Assembly (NCBI RefSeq): GCF_026719705.1
Contig: NZ_JAPPRR010000004.1
Span: 124,001 to 188,000 of the forward strand
DNA: 64,000 nucleotides
Direction: 5' to 3'
Source: Pseudokordiimonas caeni
Lineage (GTDB): Bacteria; Pseudomonadota; Alphaproteobacteria; Sphingomonadales; Kordiimonadaceae
Position 1 is the first letter of the stretch, and every line of letters starts with the position of its first letter. Shown here one piece after another: positions 1 through 10,821 of this stretch. A program made the translations under genes and the position numbers. Under the pieces are notes generated by a model. The model worked only from the letters and a program-made list of their open reading frames with translations, did no database searches and had not been told where the DNA came from.

Positions 1-106
1 AATCGGCGCGGAGTGTATCAGTATGGGACACTAACGCCAAGCAAGAATCAGTATGAATTACAACGCCTCAGTGAATCTATTGGCAAGACGGTCGGGCCGA
101 TTGGCA
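1..106. other. window edge, no gene recognised
   Basis: This is the short stretch downstream of the M16 peptidase stop codon. I see no convincing coding sequence, hairpin or RNA gene in it. The gene on the far side lies outside the window. Confidence 0.5.
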
Positions 107-1345
107 CTAATACTGCATTTTTTCGATGATGCTGTCGCCGATTACAGCCATGGCGGGAGTTTTTTCTTCAGCAATACGACGAGCGACCGCCTGCACCGCC
201 TCCTGCGTTACCGCATCGATGTCACCCAGAATCTCGTCCACCGGGATGATCCTATCAAAAAGCAGGATTTGGCGGGCAAGCTGTTCCATCCGCGACGTGG
301 TCGCCTCCATCCCCATCACGAGCCCGGCCTTGAGCTGTGCACGGGCAACGTTCAGTTCGGTTTCCGGCAGGTCAGTGGCGAGCTTTTCGATCTCGCCGCG
401 AATGACCGGCAACAGTTCTTCCGCCATCTCGGGGCCAGTGCCCGCATAGATACCGAACATGCCGGTATCGGCGTGGCTCGAGGCAAAGGAATAGACCGAA
501 TAGACAAGCCCGCGCTTCTCCCGCACTTCCTGAAAGAGCCGGGATGACATGCCGCCGCCGAGTACAGTCGAGTATAGCTGCATCGGATAATAGTCGTCGT
601 CATGGAACGAAGGCCCACCCCAACCAAGGGTCAGGTGGACCTGCTCCAGGTCCCGGACGTCAAGATGTTTGCCGCCGACGAAATGCGCTTTCTGATCGGT
701 GCGCGCCTCTCCCGCCTTCACATGGCCGAAAGCGGCCTCGACAGCCTGCACAAACTCGTCATGATCGATGCTGCCAACGGCAGAGACAACCATGTTGCGC
801 CCCACATAGTGGCGGTCGATATGGCCGATCAGGCTTTCACGCGTGAAGCTGCGGACCGTTTCTTCCGTGCCGAGGATGCTACGCCCCAACGGCTGCGCCT
901 TGAAGCAGGCCTCCTGCAGATAATCGAACACGATATCGTCCGGCGTATCGTTCGCCTGGCCAATTTCCTGAACGATGACTTCCTGCTCGCGGGTCAGCTC
1001 CGCCGGGTCCAGCTCGCTATGGAGGAGGATATCCGAAAGAAGATCAAGTGCCAGTGGCAGGTCGTCCCGCATCACGCGGGCATAGAAGGTGGTCTGCTCA
1101 CGGCTCGTATAGGCGTTCAGGTGGCCACCCACGGCCTCGATCTCGAACGCGATATCGCGCGCACTGCGGCGCTTCGTGCCCTTGAACACCATATGCTCAA
1201 GGCAGTGGGTGATACCATTCAGCGCTTCCGCCTCGTGGCGCGCGCCGACATCCACCCAGACACCGACGGCAACCGACTGCAGCGTGCGGCGGGTTTCGCT
1301 GACGACACGGATTCCGTTCGGCAGGCGCGTCAGGCGTGCGGTCAA
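107..1345 (-). CDS. M16 family zinc peptidase (mitochondrial processing peptidase-like)
   Basis: A 412-residue zinc metallopeptidase of the pitrilysin M16B group. The inverted zinc motif HxxEH is visible as H47-C-L-E50-H51, and a distal Glu near residue 127 (VIVQEIG) fits the third ligand. The length matches single-unit bacterial M16 proteins related to the mitochondrial processing peptidase beta subunit. The start appears to be TTG at 1343-1345, sharing TTGA with the thrC stop; a GGAGGT ribosome-binding site inside the end of thrC sits at good spacing, so translation is probably coupled. The thrC-M16 pair next to cox genes is a familiar alphaproteobacterial order. The substrate is unknown. 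Confidence 0.93.
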   Translation of the reverse strand: MTARLTRLPNGIRVVSETRRTLQSVAVGVWVDVGARHEAEALNGITHCLEHMVFKGTKRRSARDIAFEIEAVGGHLNAYTSREQTTFYARVMRDDLPLALDLLSDILLHSELDPAELTREQEVIVQEIGQANDTPDDIVFDYLQEACFKAQPLGRSILGTEETVRSFTRESLIGHIDRHYVGRNMVVSAVGSIDHDEFVQAVEAAFGHVKAGEARTDQKAHFVGGKHLDVRDLEQVHLTLGWGGPSFHDDDYYPMQLYSTVLGGGMSSRLFQEVREKRGLVYSVYSFASSHADTGMFGIYAGTGPEMAEELLPVIRGEIEKLATDLPETELNVARAQLKAGLVMGMEATTSRMEQLARQILLFDRIIPVDEILGDIDAVTQEAVQAVARRIAEEKTPAMAVIGDSIIEKMQY

Positions 1346-2739
1346 GAGCGACCTCCGGTCCGCATCAGGGCCTTCAGGGCGTCAAGATCATTCGGCAGCG
1401 TCTGGTAACGCTCTTCGCGGTCCAGAAGATCGGCAAGGTGCGCCGGCAGCACGGGATCGACGCCAACAGCCGCCTTCACGGCCGCCCCGAACTTGGCCGG
1501 ATGCGCTGTCGACAGGGTCACGCGCGGTGTGCCGGTTGCGGGCAGGCAAACCTCGGCCGCACGGATACCGACCGCCGTGTGGGGATCGGCAACATAACCG
1601 GACGCCTTGTAAACCGCCTGCATCGTTGCGCTCGTTTCCTTGTCGTCAACGCGGGCCGCCGAGAAAAGATCCTTCAGGGCTGCATATTCTGCAGGCGCAA
1701 AGCTGAAGGACCGGTTGGCGGCGAACGTATCCATATAGGTGCGCACAGCCGCACCGTCGCGGCCCGCAAGATCAAACATCAGGCGTTCGAAGTTCGAGCT
1801 GATCTGGATATCCATCGACGGCGATATCGTCGCATGCACGTCCCCCATGGCATAGGAGCCGGTCTTGAGCGTGCGGGCGAGGATGTCGTTCGCGTTCGTC
1901 GCGATCACCAGCCGCTCGATCGGCAGGCCCATGCCACGAGCGATATAGCCTGCGAAAATGTCGCCAAAATTGCCGGTCGGCACGCTGAAGGAAACGGCCC
2001 GCTCAGGGGCGCCGAGCGACACGGCAGCGGTGAAATAATAAACGATCTGGGCCATCACGCGTGCCCAGTTGATCGAGTTGACCGCACCAAGCGACACTTC
2101 ATCGCGGAAGGCATGATCGTTGAAGGCAGCTTTCACAAGCGCCTGACAATCATCGAATGTGCCTTCAACGGCGATATTAACCACATTGGGCGCGAGGATC
2201 GTCGTCATCTGGCGGCGCTGCACTTCAGACACACGGCCTTTGGGGTGCAACATGAAGATCGAGACATTCTCGCAGGCCCGCACGGCTTCAATGGCGGCCG
2301 ATCCGGTATCGCCCGAAGTGGCACCAAGGATGGTCAGGCGCTTGCCCTGCCGCGCTGTGAAATGATCGAAGAAGCGACCGAGAAGCTGCAGCGCGAAATC
2401 CTTGAAGGCGAGCGTGGGACCGTGGAACAGCTCGAGGAGCCAGTCGTTCGCACCGATCTGGTTGAGGGGGGCGGTTGCCGCATGGCGGAAAGCATCGCCG
2501 TATGTCTCATCCAGCATCGCCATCAGTTCAGCGTCCGTCAGGCTGCCTTCCACGAAGGGGCGGACCACCCGGAACGCCGCTTCCGCATAAGGCAGGCCGC
2601 GCAGGGCACGAATCTCGTCGAAGGACATTTTCGGCAGGCTTGCCGGCACATAGAGGCCGCCATCACGGGCGAGGCCGGTCAGCGTGACCTCTTCGAAGGA
2701 CAGGGTATCGGCAAGGCCGCGGGTCGATACATATTTCAT
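1342..2739 (-). CDS. thrC: threonine synthase
   Basis: Converts O-phosphohomoserine to threonine with pyridoxal phosphate, the last step of threonine synthesis. At 465 residues it fits the long bacterial/fungal-type enzyme. The N-terminal start MKYVSTRG is typical, and the PLP lysine lies in HGPTLAFKDFA (K113). A glycine-rich phosphate-binding loop follows (ILGATSGDTGSAA). The start is ATG at 2737-2739. It overlaps the downstream M16 gene by four bases, and about 90 bases separate it from the SURF1 gene upstream, so it could have its own promoter or be read from the cox cluster. Confidence 0.96.
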   Translation of the reverse strand: MKYVSTRGLADTLSFEEVTLTGLARDGGLYVPASLPKMSFDEIRALRGLPYAEAAFRVVRPFVEGSLTDAELMAMLDETYGDAFRHAATAPLNQIGANDWLLELFHGPTLAFKDFALQLLGRFFDHFTARQGKRLTILGATSGDTGSAAIEAVRACENVSIFMLHPKGRVSEVQRRQMTTILAPNVVNIAVEGTFDDCQALVKAAFNDHAFRDEVSLGAVNSINWARVMAQIVYYFTAAVSLGAPERAVSFSVPTGNFGDIFAGYIARGMGLPIERLVIATNANDILARTLKTGSYAMGDVHATISPSMDIQISSNFERLMFDLAGRDGAAVRTYMDTFAANRSFSFAPAEYAALKDLFSAARVDDKETSATMQAVYKASGYVADPHTAVGIRAAEVCLPATGTPRVTLSTAHPAKFGAAVKAAVGVDPVLPAHLADLLDREERYQTLPNDLDALKALMRTGGRS

Positions 2740-2832
2740 GCCTGGACGCTTCCAACTATCGGCTGTTCAAACGGGGGAGAGTCTTAGGGGCTCAGGCGCG
2801 GGAACGCAAGCAATGTCCACTTTTCCTGTGGC

Positions 2833-3540
2833 TTAGCTTTTCCGTGCCCGGCGCAGGCCATAAGCCACATAAACGCCGACAAGGGTGAGGGCGAGCCCGA
2901 ACCATGTCATCGCATATTCGAAATGATTGTTGGGGATATCCACCCGCGCCTGCCCGGCTTCCGGCAAGAGGTCCTCCTGCCACGGGTCCGCGATCACCCG
3001 GAAATGATAATATTCCTTGGTGCGCAGGCCGAAAACAGCCGCCATCTCGTGTACGTCGGCTGTGTAAAAAATGCGCTTTTCGGGTTCGTTTTCGGGCGAC
3101 ATGAAGCCCGGCACCGCGCTGGTGCGGAAAACGCCACTTAGGGTCATCTCCTGCCCGCGCGGCAGCGGCACATCAAGCTTGTCCATCGGCACCCAGCCGA
3201 AATTGACCAGGACAGCCATGCCGAAGCGCGTCTTGACCGGCAGATACAGGTGATAGCCGCCCTTGCCCGCCTGGTTCGTGGCAAACACGGGCAATGGGTC
3301 AGCATCGGCGACAGTGCCTTCAAGGCTGACCCGGCGCCAGTCAAGCATGGTCGGATCATCCACATGCACCGGCAGCGGCATCGGATCGGTCGTCAGCCCT
3401 ACATGGATGCGGTTGAGGATCGCGCGCTTTTCAGGGATGCGCCCGACCTGCCAGCTGCCGAGACCGATAAGGATCGCAAGGGCAACAAGCGTGGCAACCG
3501 TGAGCCCGGCGCCCGGACGGAAACGGCGTTCACTGGTCAT
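2833..3540 (-). CDS. SURF1 family cytochrome c oxidase assembly protein
   Basis: A 235-residue inner-membrane protein that helps insert heme a into cytochrome oxidase subunit I. It shows the SURF1 layout: one N-terminal transmembrane helix (about residues 10-28, followed by the conserved GSWQVGR), a periplasmic domain, and a C-terminal helix (MTWFGLALTLVGVYVAYG). An in-frame upstream ATG exists at 3636, but the N-terminus it would give is unlike the family. ATG at 3538-3540, overlapping the end of the DUF983 gene by 11 bases, is preferred. Placement directly after ctaE and DUF983 supports the role. Confidence 0.93.
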   Translation of the reverse strand: MTSERRFRPGAGLTVATLVALAILIGLGSWQVGRIPEKRAILNRIHVGLTTDPMPLPVHVDDPTMLDWRRVSLEGTVADADPLPVFATNQAGKGGYHLYLPVKTRFGMAVLVNFGWVPMDKLDVPLPRGQEMTLSGVFRTSAVPGFMSPENEPEKRIFYTADVHEMAAVFGLRTKEYYHFRVIADPWQEDLLPEAGQARVDIPNNHFEYAMTWFGLALTLVGVYVAYGLRRARKS

Positions 3541-3952
3541 CGTGCAGACGGCCTTCGTGGGCATCGTGCCGGACCTGCAGGGCAAAAAGGATGCCCTTGA
3601 AGACCCTGAGCATCCAGAGCCCGAGGCCGGACACAAACACCGGCCACAGAATGATATGCACCCACGTGGGCGGCGCGATTTTCACTTCCACGATGATCGC
3701 CGCAATGGTGACGATGGCACCAAGGATCAGGATCACGAAAACGGCCGGGCCGTCGCCGGGATCGGCGGAGGAAAGGTCACGCCCGCAATCAGCGCAGTGC
3801 TCGTTCAGTGCCAGCGAATAGAGGCTCGGGAAAAGCGCACCTTTGCCGCAATAGGGGCAACGGCAGCCAAGGCCTGCCTTAAAAGGCGACACCGGCCCGG
3901 GCTTGCCGCCCGGACCGGTGTGCATCATATCGTTTTGACTTTCGTCAGCCAT
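3530..3952 (-). CDS. DUF983 small membrane protein with zinc-ribbon motif
   Basis: A 140-residue protein with a CPYCGKG...CADCGRD four-cysteine knuckle, followed by two hydrophobic helices near its C-terminus. This matches DUF983, a family regularly found beside cox3 in Alphaproteobacteria but without an established biochemical role; metal or assembly help for cytochrome oxidase is only an inference. The start MADESQND at 3952 overlaps the ctaE stop in TGATG, implying coupled translation, and is preferred to the upstream in-frame ATG at 4006. Confidence 0.9.
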   Translation of the reverse strand: MADESQNDMMHTGPGGKPGPVSPFKAGLGCRCPYCGKGALFPSLYSLALNEHCADCGRDLSSADPGDGPAVFVILILGAIVTIAAIIVEVKIAPPTWVHIILWPVFVSGLGLWMLRVFKGILFALQVRHDAHEGRLHDDQ

Positions 3953-4818
3953 CAGTGCGGCGTGCCGCCATAGACGACATAGACGAAGATAAAGAGGAAC
4001 AGCCACACCACGTCCACAAAGTGCCAGTACCAGGCAGCTGCCTCGAAGCCGAAGTGATGATCCGGCTTGAAGTGACCGCGGTAGGCGCGGCCAAGGCAGA
4101 CGGCAAGGAAGATGGTGCCGACAAGCACGTGAAAACCGTGGAAGCCCGTCGCCATGAAGAAGGTGGCGCCATAGATGTTGCCCGAGAATGCGAAGGCCGC
4201 ATGGGCATATTCATAGACCTGCACGCAGCTGAAAAGCGCGCCGAGGAGAACGGTGCACCACAGGCCTTTTTTCAGGCCTTCACGGTCGCCGTGCAGGATC
4301 GCATGGTGCGCCCATGTCACGGTCGTGCCCGAGAGCAGCAGGATCAGGGTGTTCATGAACGGCAGGTGCCACGGGTCGAAGGTCTCGACGCCGGCCGGCG
4401 GCCATGCCGCATCGGTGCTGATCACGTCCCAGAAGGTGCCCATGTCAGAGATATGGTGCAGCGGGTACATGGCCGCGCCGAAGAAGGCCCAGAACCATGC
4501 CACGAAGAACATCACTTCCGAGGCGATGAAAAGGATCATGCCGTAGCGCAGGCCGATGCGGACCACGGGCTTGTGGTCGCCGCGTTCGGCTTCCTTCACC
4601 ACGTCTTTCCACCAGGCGAACATGCTGTAGATCGTGCCAAGGAGGCCCGCACCAAAGAACCAGTGGCCGAACGACGCGCCCTGCGCACCAAAAAGGGTGG
4701 CTTCCGGCTTCATGCTGAAGACGGCACCAACCATCATGAACAGAACAGCCAACGAGGCCACAGCCGGCCACGGGCTGGGGTCTACCAGATGGTAGTCGTG
4801 ATGAACATCGCCCGCCAT
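3952..4818 (-). CDS. ctaE: cytochrome c oxidase subunit III
   Basis: A 288-residue core subunit of the aa3-type cytochrome c oxidase. It contains seven hydrophobic helices and family signatures such as HDYHLVDPSPWP at the N-terminus, WAFFGAAMYP, and the C-terminal WYWHFVDVVWLFLF. The start at 4818 is preceded by an AAGGAGAG ribosome-binding site. Subunit III supports proton uptake and stability of subunit I. The gene lies 58 bases after the ctaG stop and overlaps DUF983 by one base. Confidence 0.98.
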   Translation of the reverse strand: MAGDVHHDYHLVDPSPWPAVASLAVLFMMVGAVFSMKPEATLFGAQGASFGHWFFGAGLLGTIYSMFAWWKDVVKEAERGDHKPVVRIGLRYGMILFIASEVMFFVAWFWAFFGAAMYPLHHISDMGTFWDVISTDAAWPPAGVETFDPWHLPFMNTLILLLSGTTVTWAHHAILHGDREGLKKGLWCTVLLGALFSCVQVYEYAHAAFAFSGNIYGATFFMATGFHGFHVLVGTIFLAVCLGRAYRGHFKPDHHFGFEAAAWYWHFVDVVWLFLFIFVYVVYGGTPH

Positions 4819-4876
4819 AAAGTCTCTCCTTGAATAGCACCGGCCGGGGCCGGCTTTTCCATACCCTATACTGACC

Positions 4877-5443
4877 TCAACGCCCGCTGGCTACTTCCTT
4901 TTCGTCCTTGACGAAAAAGGTGTAGGACAGGGTCACTTCGGTCACTTCTTCCACACTTCGATCCTCGACCATTGCGGGATCGATGAAATAAACAACGGGC
5001 ATCATCACCCGTTCGCCCGGCTGCAAGGTCTGCTCGGTGAAGCAGAAGCAGTCGATCTTGGCGAAATAGCCGCCAACCTTCAAAGGCGCCACATTATAGG
5101 TCGCCGTACCGGTGATCGCCCGGTCTGTCGGGTTGTAGGCTTCGTAATAGGCCAGCGCCTGCTCGCCCAGACGCACGGTCTGGTCATGCTGCGCGGGTTT
5201 GAACTGCCACGGCATGTCGCCGTTGAGGCTGGCGTTGAAGCGCACGCGCATGGTGCGGTCCAGCACTTCGCCGGTCACGCCTTCAGCGCGCGAGGTGGTG
5301 CCGCCATAACCGGTCACCTGGCAGAAAAGCTTGTAAAGCGGCACGGCGGCATAGGATGCGCCGACCATGCCGAGCGCCACAACACCGACAATTATACCGA
5401 CCCGGTTGTTACGGCTGATCGATTTGTCAACAGGTGTAGTCAC
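4877..5443 (-). CDS. ctaG: cytochrome c oxidase assembly protein CtaG/Cox11
   Basis: A 188-residue copper chaperone that delivers copper to the CuB site of subunit I. It has a single N-terminal transmembrane helix (about 15-36), a conserved cysteine just after it (LYKLFCQVTGYGG, C41), and the copper-binding CFCF motif (C132, C134) in an immunoglobulin-like periplasmic domain. The start is GTG at 5441-5443, overlapping the preceding small membrane gene by four bases (GTGA). Confidence 0.97.
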   Translation of the reverse strand: MTTPVDKSISRNNRVGIIVGVVALGMVGASYAAVPLYKLFCQVTGYGGTTSRAEGVTGEVLDRTMRVRFNASLNGDMPWQFKPAQHDQTVRLGEQALAYYEAYNPTDRAITGTATYNVAPLKVGGYFAKIDCFCFTEQTLQPGERVMMPVVYFIDPAMVEDRSVEEVTEVTLSYTFFVKDEKEVASGR

Positions 5444-5568
5444 GGGCTCAGAACCTCGATCTTGAAGAAGCTGACAACGCCGATGAAGATGACGAGAGCC
5501 GCGAGTGCAAGGCCAACGGCGCGGTTACGCTTCTTCATGCGGGCGTGCATTTCCGAATAGTCGTCCAT
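5440..5568 (-). CDS. 42-residue single-pass membrane protein in the cox cluster (CoxF-like)
   Basis: A very short gene encoding 42 residues, beginning [18 protein letters not shown] and containing one hydrophobic helix (about residues 17-36) with a charged N-terminal face. Its ATG at 5566-5568 overlaps the ctaB stop in TGATG, and its stop overlaps the ctaG GTG start, so it is tightly coupled on both sides. A small membrane ORF at this place is common in alphaproteobacterial cox operons and is sometimes called CoxF. The function is not established; assembly or stability of the oxidase is an inference. Gene callers with a length cutoff would miss it. Confidence 0.82.
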   Translation of the reverse strand: MDDYSEMHARMKKRNRAVGLALAALVIFIGVVSFFKIEVLSP

Positions 5569-6503
5569 CAGGCAAACATCCTCGATACGATCTTCTCGCC
5601 GGCCAAGACCGCGAAAATGGTGAAGAGATACAGGATCGAGAAGGCGAAAAGCTTGCGGTCCGCCTTTTCGATCTTGCGCCAGACCTGCACGGCAAGCGCC
5701 ACAAGCACCAGGCCGAGGAGGATCGAAACGGCGCCATAAACAGCACCGGCAAAGCCCATGCCCCACGGCACCACGGCAATCCCGGCTGTCAGCACGGCAT
5801 AAAGAAGGATCTGGCGGCGGGTTTCGTCCTCGCCGGCCACCAGCGGCAGCATCGGCACGCCGACGCGCGCATAGTCCTTCGAAATGAACAGCGACAGCGC
5901 CCAGAAGTGTGCGGGCGTCCACAGGAAAATGATCCCGAACAGCACGAGCGATTCGAGGCTGACCGTATCTGTCGCCGCCGCCCAGCCGATCACCGGCGGG
6001 AAGGCGCCGGCAGCCCCGCCGATCACTATATTCTGCGGCGTGCGGCGCTTCAGCCACATCGTGTAAACGACGACATAGAAGAAGATGGTCAGCGCCAGCA
6101 GCACGGCAGACGTGATGTTGACGGCAAGGCCAAGCAGCACCACGGACGCCACCGATAGCACCATGCCGAAGCCAAGCGCGGTTTCAGGCCCCATGCGGCC
6201 GGCCGGGATCGGGCGGCCTGCAGTGCGGTCCATGATCGCGTCGATATCGGCGTCGTACCACATATTGAGCGCACCCGAGGCACCGGCCCCGATGGCGATC
6301 AGGAGGATCGCCGTGGCGGCCAACACAGGGTTCATGGTGCCGGGTGCCGCAATCAGGCCGACAAAGGCCGTGAAAATGACAAGCGACATCACCCGCGGCT
6401 TCAGAAGCGCGAAGAAATCATGCGCTTCGGCCTCCCGCGCGCCGGTTTCACCGGTTGCGGAAGGCCGATCGGCTTGTTTCAAGGCTGTCGTACTCTCAGC
6501 CAA
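5568..6503 (-). CDS. ctaB: protoheme IX farnesyltransferase (heme O synthase)
   Basis: Transfers a farnesyl group to heme b to make heme o, the precursor of heme a used by the oxidase. It is a polytopic UbiA-superfamily protein with the Asp-rich motif [15 protein letters not shown] and the following GRPIPAG. No in-frame ATG occurs near the N-terminus. TTG at 6501-6503 is chosen because an AAGGA ribosome-binding site lies seven to eight bases upstream, giving 311 residues starting [13 protein letters not shown] at 6516-6518, adding five residues, is the alternative. It lies 30 bases after ctaD and overlaps the small ORF by one base. Confidence 0.94.
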   Translation of the reverse strand: MAESTTALKQADRPSATGETGAREAEAHDFFALLKPRVMSLVIFTAFVGLIAAPGTMNPVLAATAILLIAIGAGASGALNMWYDADIDAIMDRTAGRPIPAGRMGPETALGFGMVLSVASVVLLGLAVNITSAVLLALTIFFYVVVYTMWLKRRTPQNIVIGGAAGAFPPVIGWAAATDTVSLESLVLFGIIFLWTPAHFWALSLFISKDYARVGVPMLPLVAGEDETRRQILLYAVLTAGIAVVPWGMGFAGAVYGAVSILLGLVLVALAVQVWRKIEKADRKLFAFSILYLFTIFAVLAGEKIVSRMFA

Positions 6504-6533
6504 TTGCAGTTCCTTCAAACGAACCGTGCAGTC

Positions 6534-8159
<1,626 letters not shown>

Positions 8160-8163
8160 TCAC

Positions 8164-9054
8164 TCAGCGACCGAGTGCGGTGGTGCCTGCGTCGGCATAT
8201 TCAGCCTTGGCATGCTCCACCCACTTGGCGAAATCTTCTTTGGTCATAACCTCGACCACGATCGGCATGAACGCATGGTCCTTGCCGCACAGCTCCGAGC
8301 ACTGACCGTAGTAGGTGCCGGGCTTGTCAGCTTCGAACCAGGTTTCGTTCAGACGGCCCGGAACGGCGTCAAGCTTCACGCCGAAGGCCGGAACGGTCCA
8401 GGCGTGGATCACGTCGGAAGCGGTGAGCTGCACTTTCACCTTGGTGTTTGCCGGCACCACGAGGCGGGTATCGGCATCCAGAAGGCGGGCATTGAGCTTT
8501 GCAGGCTTGCCGAGGAAGCCCGTGAGGGCCGCTTCATATTCGGCGCGCTCGCTTGCGTTCACGAAGGCGCTGTCCGGCACGACAACCGAGGTGAACTCGA
8601 TACCGTCATGGTCCGGGTAGCTGTAAGTCCAGTTCCACTGGTTGCCGGTCACACGGACGGCAAACTCGGTTTCCGGAACCACGTCCTGATAATAAAGCAG
8701 CGGCAGCGAGGTGAAGCCGATCACCACAAGGATCAGGATCGGAACCACGGTCCACACGAACTCGATGATCGTGTTGTGACTGGTTTTCGAAGGAACCGGG
8801 TTGGCCTTGGCGCGGTACCGGAACATCACCCAGAACATCAGCACGAAAACAAAGATGGTGATGACGGTGATGATCCACATCAGCATGATGTGGAAGTCGT
8901 CGATCCGCTGGGCCTGCTCGTTGGCCGCCGGGACGAGCCAGTGGCCGCCATCGACGGGCATATGCTCTGCGGCATCGGCGAGCGCCGTGGCTGCGAAGCC
9001 GAACGCTGCTGCAACAGCAGCCACGATTCCGGCGAATAGCCTTTTGACGATCAT
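8164..9054 (-). CDS. ctaC: cytochrome c oxidase subunit II
   Basis: The 296-residue subunit carrying the binuclear CuA centre that accepts electrons from cytochrome c. It has an N-terminal signal peptide, two transmembrane helices and a periplasmic cupredoxin domain ending with the CuA loop CSELCGKDHAFM. An in-frame ATG exists at 9081, but ATG at 9052-9054 is preceded by a clear GAGGAAAG ribosome-binding site and gives a proper signal peptide (MIVKRLFAG), so that start is used. It is the first gene of the minus-strand oxidase cluster. Confidence 0.97.
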   Translation of the reverse strand: MIVKRLFAGIVAAVAAAFGFAATALADAAEHMPVDGGHWLVPAANEQAQRIDDFHIMLMWIITVITIFVFVLMFWVMFRYRAKANPVPSKTSHNTIIEFVWTVVPILILVVIGFTSLPLLYYQDVVPETEFAVRVTGNQWNWTYSYPDHDGIEFTSVVVPDSAFVNASERAEYEAALTGFLGKPAKLNARLLDADTRLVVPANTKVKVQLTASDVIHAWTVPAFGVKLDAVPGRLNETWFEADKPGTYYGQCSELCGKDHAFMPIVVEVMTKEDFAKWVEHAKAEYADAGTTALGR

Positions 9055-9365
9055 AGTAAGCTTTCCTCTTTTTCCACCCAATGGGACGGGTTTCCGCCGT
9101 TACCGAAGCGTTTTTCCGGCTAAGCGAAATGGCCTGCGCGGCACCAAGACCGGTGCCGATGACAGACCTGAATGCGGCGACGTTATACCAGACGATTACG
9201 CACGCTCAAGCCTCATCAAGGGCTTGCTGCCATTTTTCTGCCGCAGGGCTTAAAATTCGGCAGCGCTTCTGGCATAGACCCCGAGCCCACCCCATTATAA
9301 GGTGATAGAAACCGGCTTGTCGCGTGCCAAAGCATCCGCGTCTGCCCAGTAACCGGAGACCCTTC
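9055..9365. other. divergent intergenic region between ctaC and tldD (311 bases)
   Basis: This gap must contain the promoters of the oxidase cluster (leftward) and of tldD (rightward). I could not assign clean -35/-10 pairs. One imperfectly placed inverted repeat is visible (CAAGCC at 9207-9212 and GGCTTG at 9221-9226, eight-base spacer). The short open frames crossing it have no ribosome-binding site or recognisable protein features. Confidence 0.5.
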
Positions 9366-10802
9366 ATGGCCGACACCGCCCCTGCCCTCGATTTCTTCTT
9401 CGCCGAAAACGGCCTCGACGAGGCCCGTACCCTGCAGCTTGTGGACGATGCACTGCACGGCATGGACGACGGTGAACTGTTTTTCGAGGCAACACAGGCC
9501 GAGTCCTTTTCTTTCGATGACGGCCGCCTGAAGGCCGCGAGCTTCGACAGCGCGCAGGGATTCGGCCTCCGTTCCGTACTCGGCGAGTCGACCGGTTATG
9601 CCCATTCCACCGATATGAGCGAAGAAGCCATCCGTCGCGCCGCCGAAACCGTGCGCGCGATCCAGACCGGGACAAGCGGATCCATGGCAATTGCCCCCGC
9701 ACGCTCGAACAAGCGGCTTTACGGCGATCATAACCCGCTTCTCGGCATCGACTTCACCAAGAAAGTCAAACTTCTGGAGGAAATCGACGCCTTTGCCCGC
9801 GCCACCGATCCGCGCGTAAAGCAGGTCTCTGCCGCCCTTGTCGGCAGCTGGCAGCAGGTGGAGATCATCCGGGCAGGCGGCCACCGGGTGCGCGATATCC
9901 GCCCGCTCGTGCGGCTCAATGTCTCGGTGATGCTGGCGGAAGGCGACCGGCAGGAAACCGGCTACGACGGCGCCGGAGGCCGCCGCGACTACGATTTCCT
10001 GTTCGACGAGAACCAGTGGCAGGCGCAGGTGCATGAAGCGATCCGGCAGGCCAGCGTCAATCTTGAAAGCGTCGACGCCCCGGCAGGCGAGATGACCGTC
10101 GTGCTCGGCCCCGGCTGGCCGGGTGTGCTGCTCCATGAAGCCGTTGGCCACGGGCTTGAGGGCGACTTCAACCGGAAAAAGACTTCGGCCTTCGCCGGCC
10201 TATTGGGCGAACATGTCGCCGCCAAGGGGGTCACCGTGGTGGATGACGGCACCATCGAGGCGCGCCGGGGCTCGCTATCCGTCGATGACGAGGGCACGCC
10301 CACGGAACGCACGGTCTTGATCGAGGACGGCATCCTGAAAGGCTATATGCAGGACCGGCTGAACGCCCGCCTGATGGGCATGAAGCCCACCGGCAACGGC
10401 CGCCGTCAGGGCTTCTCGCACAGCCCCATGCCGCGCATGACCAACACTTTCATGCTGGCCGGCAGCCATGACCCGGCCGAGATTGTGGCAAGTGTGAAAG
10501 ACGGCCTCTATGCCGTCAATTTCGGCGGCGGTCAGGTGGATATCACGAGCGGCAAGTTCGTCTTCTCCTGCACGGAAGCCTACCGCGTGCGGAACGGCAA
10601 GGTGATGGAACCGGTGAAGGGCGCCACGCTCATCGGTAACGGCCCCGATGTGCTGAAGCGCGTGTCGATGATCGGCAACGACCTGAAGCTCGACAACGGC
10701 GTCGGCATCTGTGGCAAAGCGGGGCAAAGCGTGCCTGCGGGCGTCGGCCAGCCGACCCTGCGCATCGACGGGCTTACCGTCGGCGGCACGGCTGCGGCCT
10801 GA
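9366..10802 (+). CDS. tldD: metalloprotease TldD
   Basis: A 478-residue zinc metalloprotease subunit that in other bacteria works with PmbA/TldE to cleave unfolded or modified peptides (microcin B17 and CcdA are the known E. coli cases). The zinc motif HEAVGH is at residues 257-262, with the family signature VLLHEAVGHGLEGD around it. The ATG at 9366 follows GGAG at good spacing; an upstream in-frame ATG at 9324 lacks this. PmbA is not in this window, which is usual because the two genes are often unlinked. Confidence 0.96.
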   Translation: MADTAPALDFFFAENGLDEARTLQLVDDALHGMDDGELFFEATQAESFSFDDGRLKAASFDSAQGFGLRSVLGESTGYAHSTDMSEEAIRRAAETVRAIQTGTSGSMAIAPARSNKRLYGDHNPLLGIDFTKKVKLLEEIDAFARATDPRVKQVSAALVGSWQQVEIIRAGGHRVRDIRPLVRLNVSVMLAEGDRQETGYDGAGGRRDYDFLFDENQWQAQVHEAIRQASVNLESVDAPAGEMTVVLGPGWPGVLLHEAVGHGLEGDFNRKKTSAFAGLLGEHVAAKGVTVVDDGTIEARRGSLSVDDEGTPTERTVLIEDGILKGYMQDRLNARLMGMKPTGNGRRQGFSHSPMPRMTNTFMLAGSHDPAEIVASVKDGLYAVNFGGGQVDITSGKFVFSCTEAYRVRNGKVMEPVKGATLIGNGPDVLKRVSMIGNDLKLDNGVGICGKAGQSVPAGVGQPTLRIDGLTVGGTAAA

Positions 10803-10821
10803 ACGGAGAAGTCACCCCACC

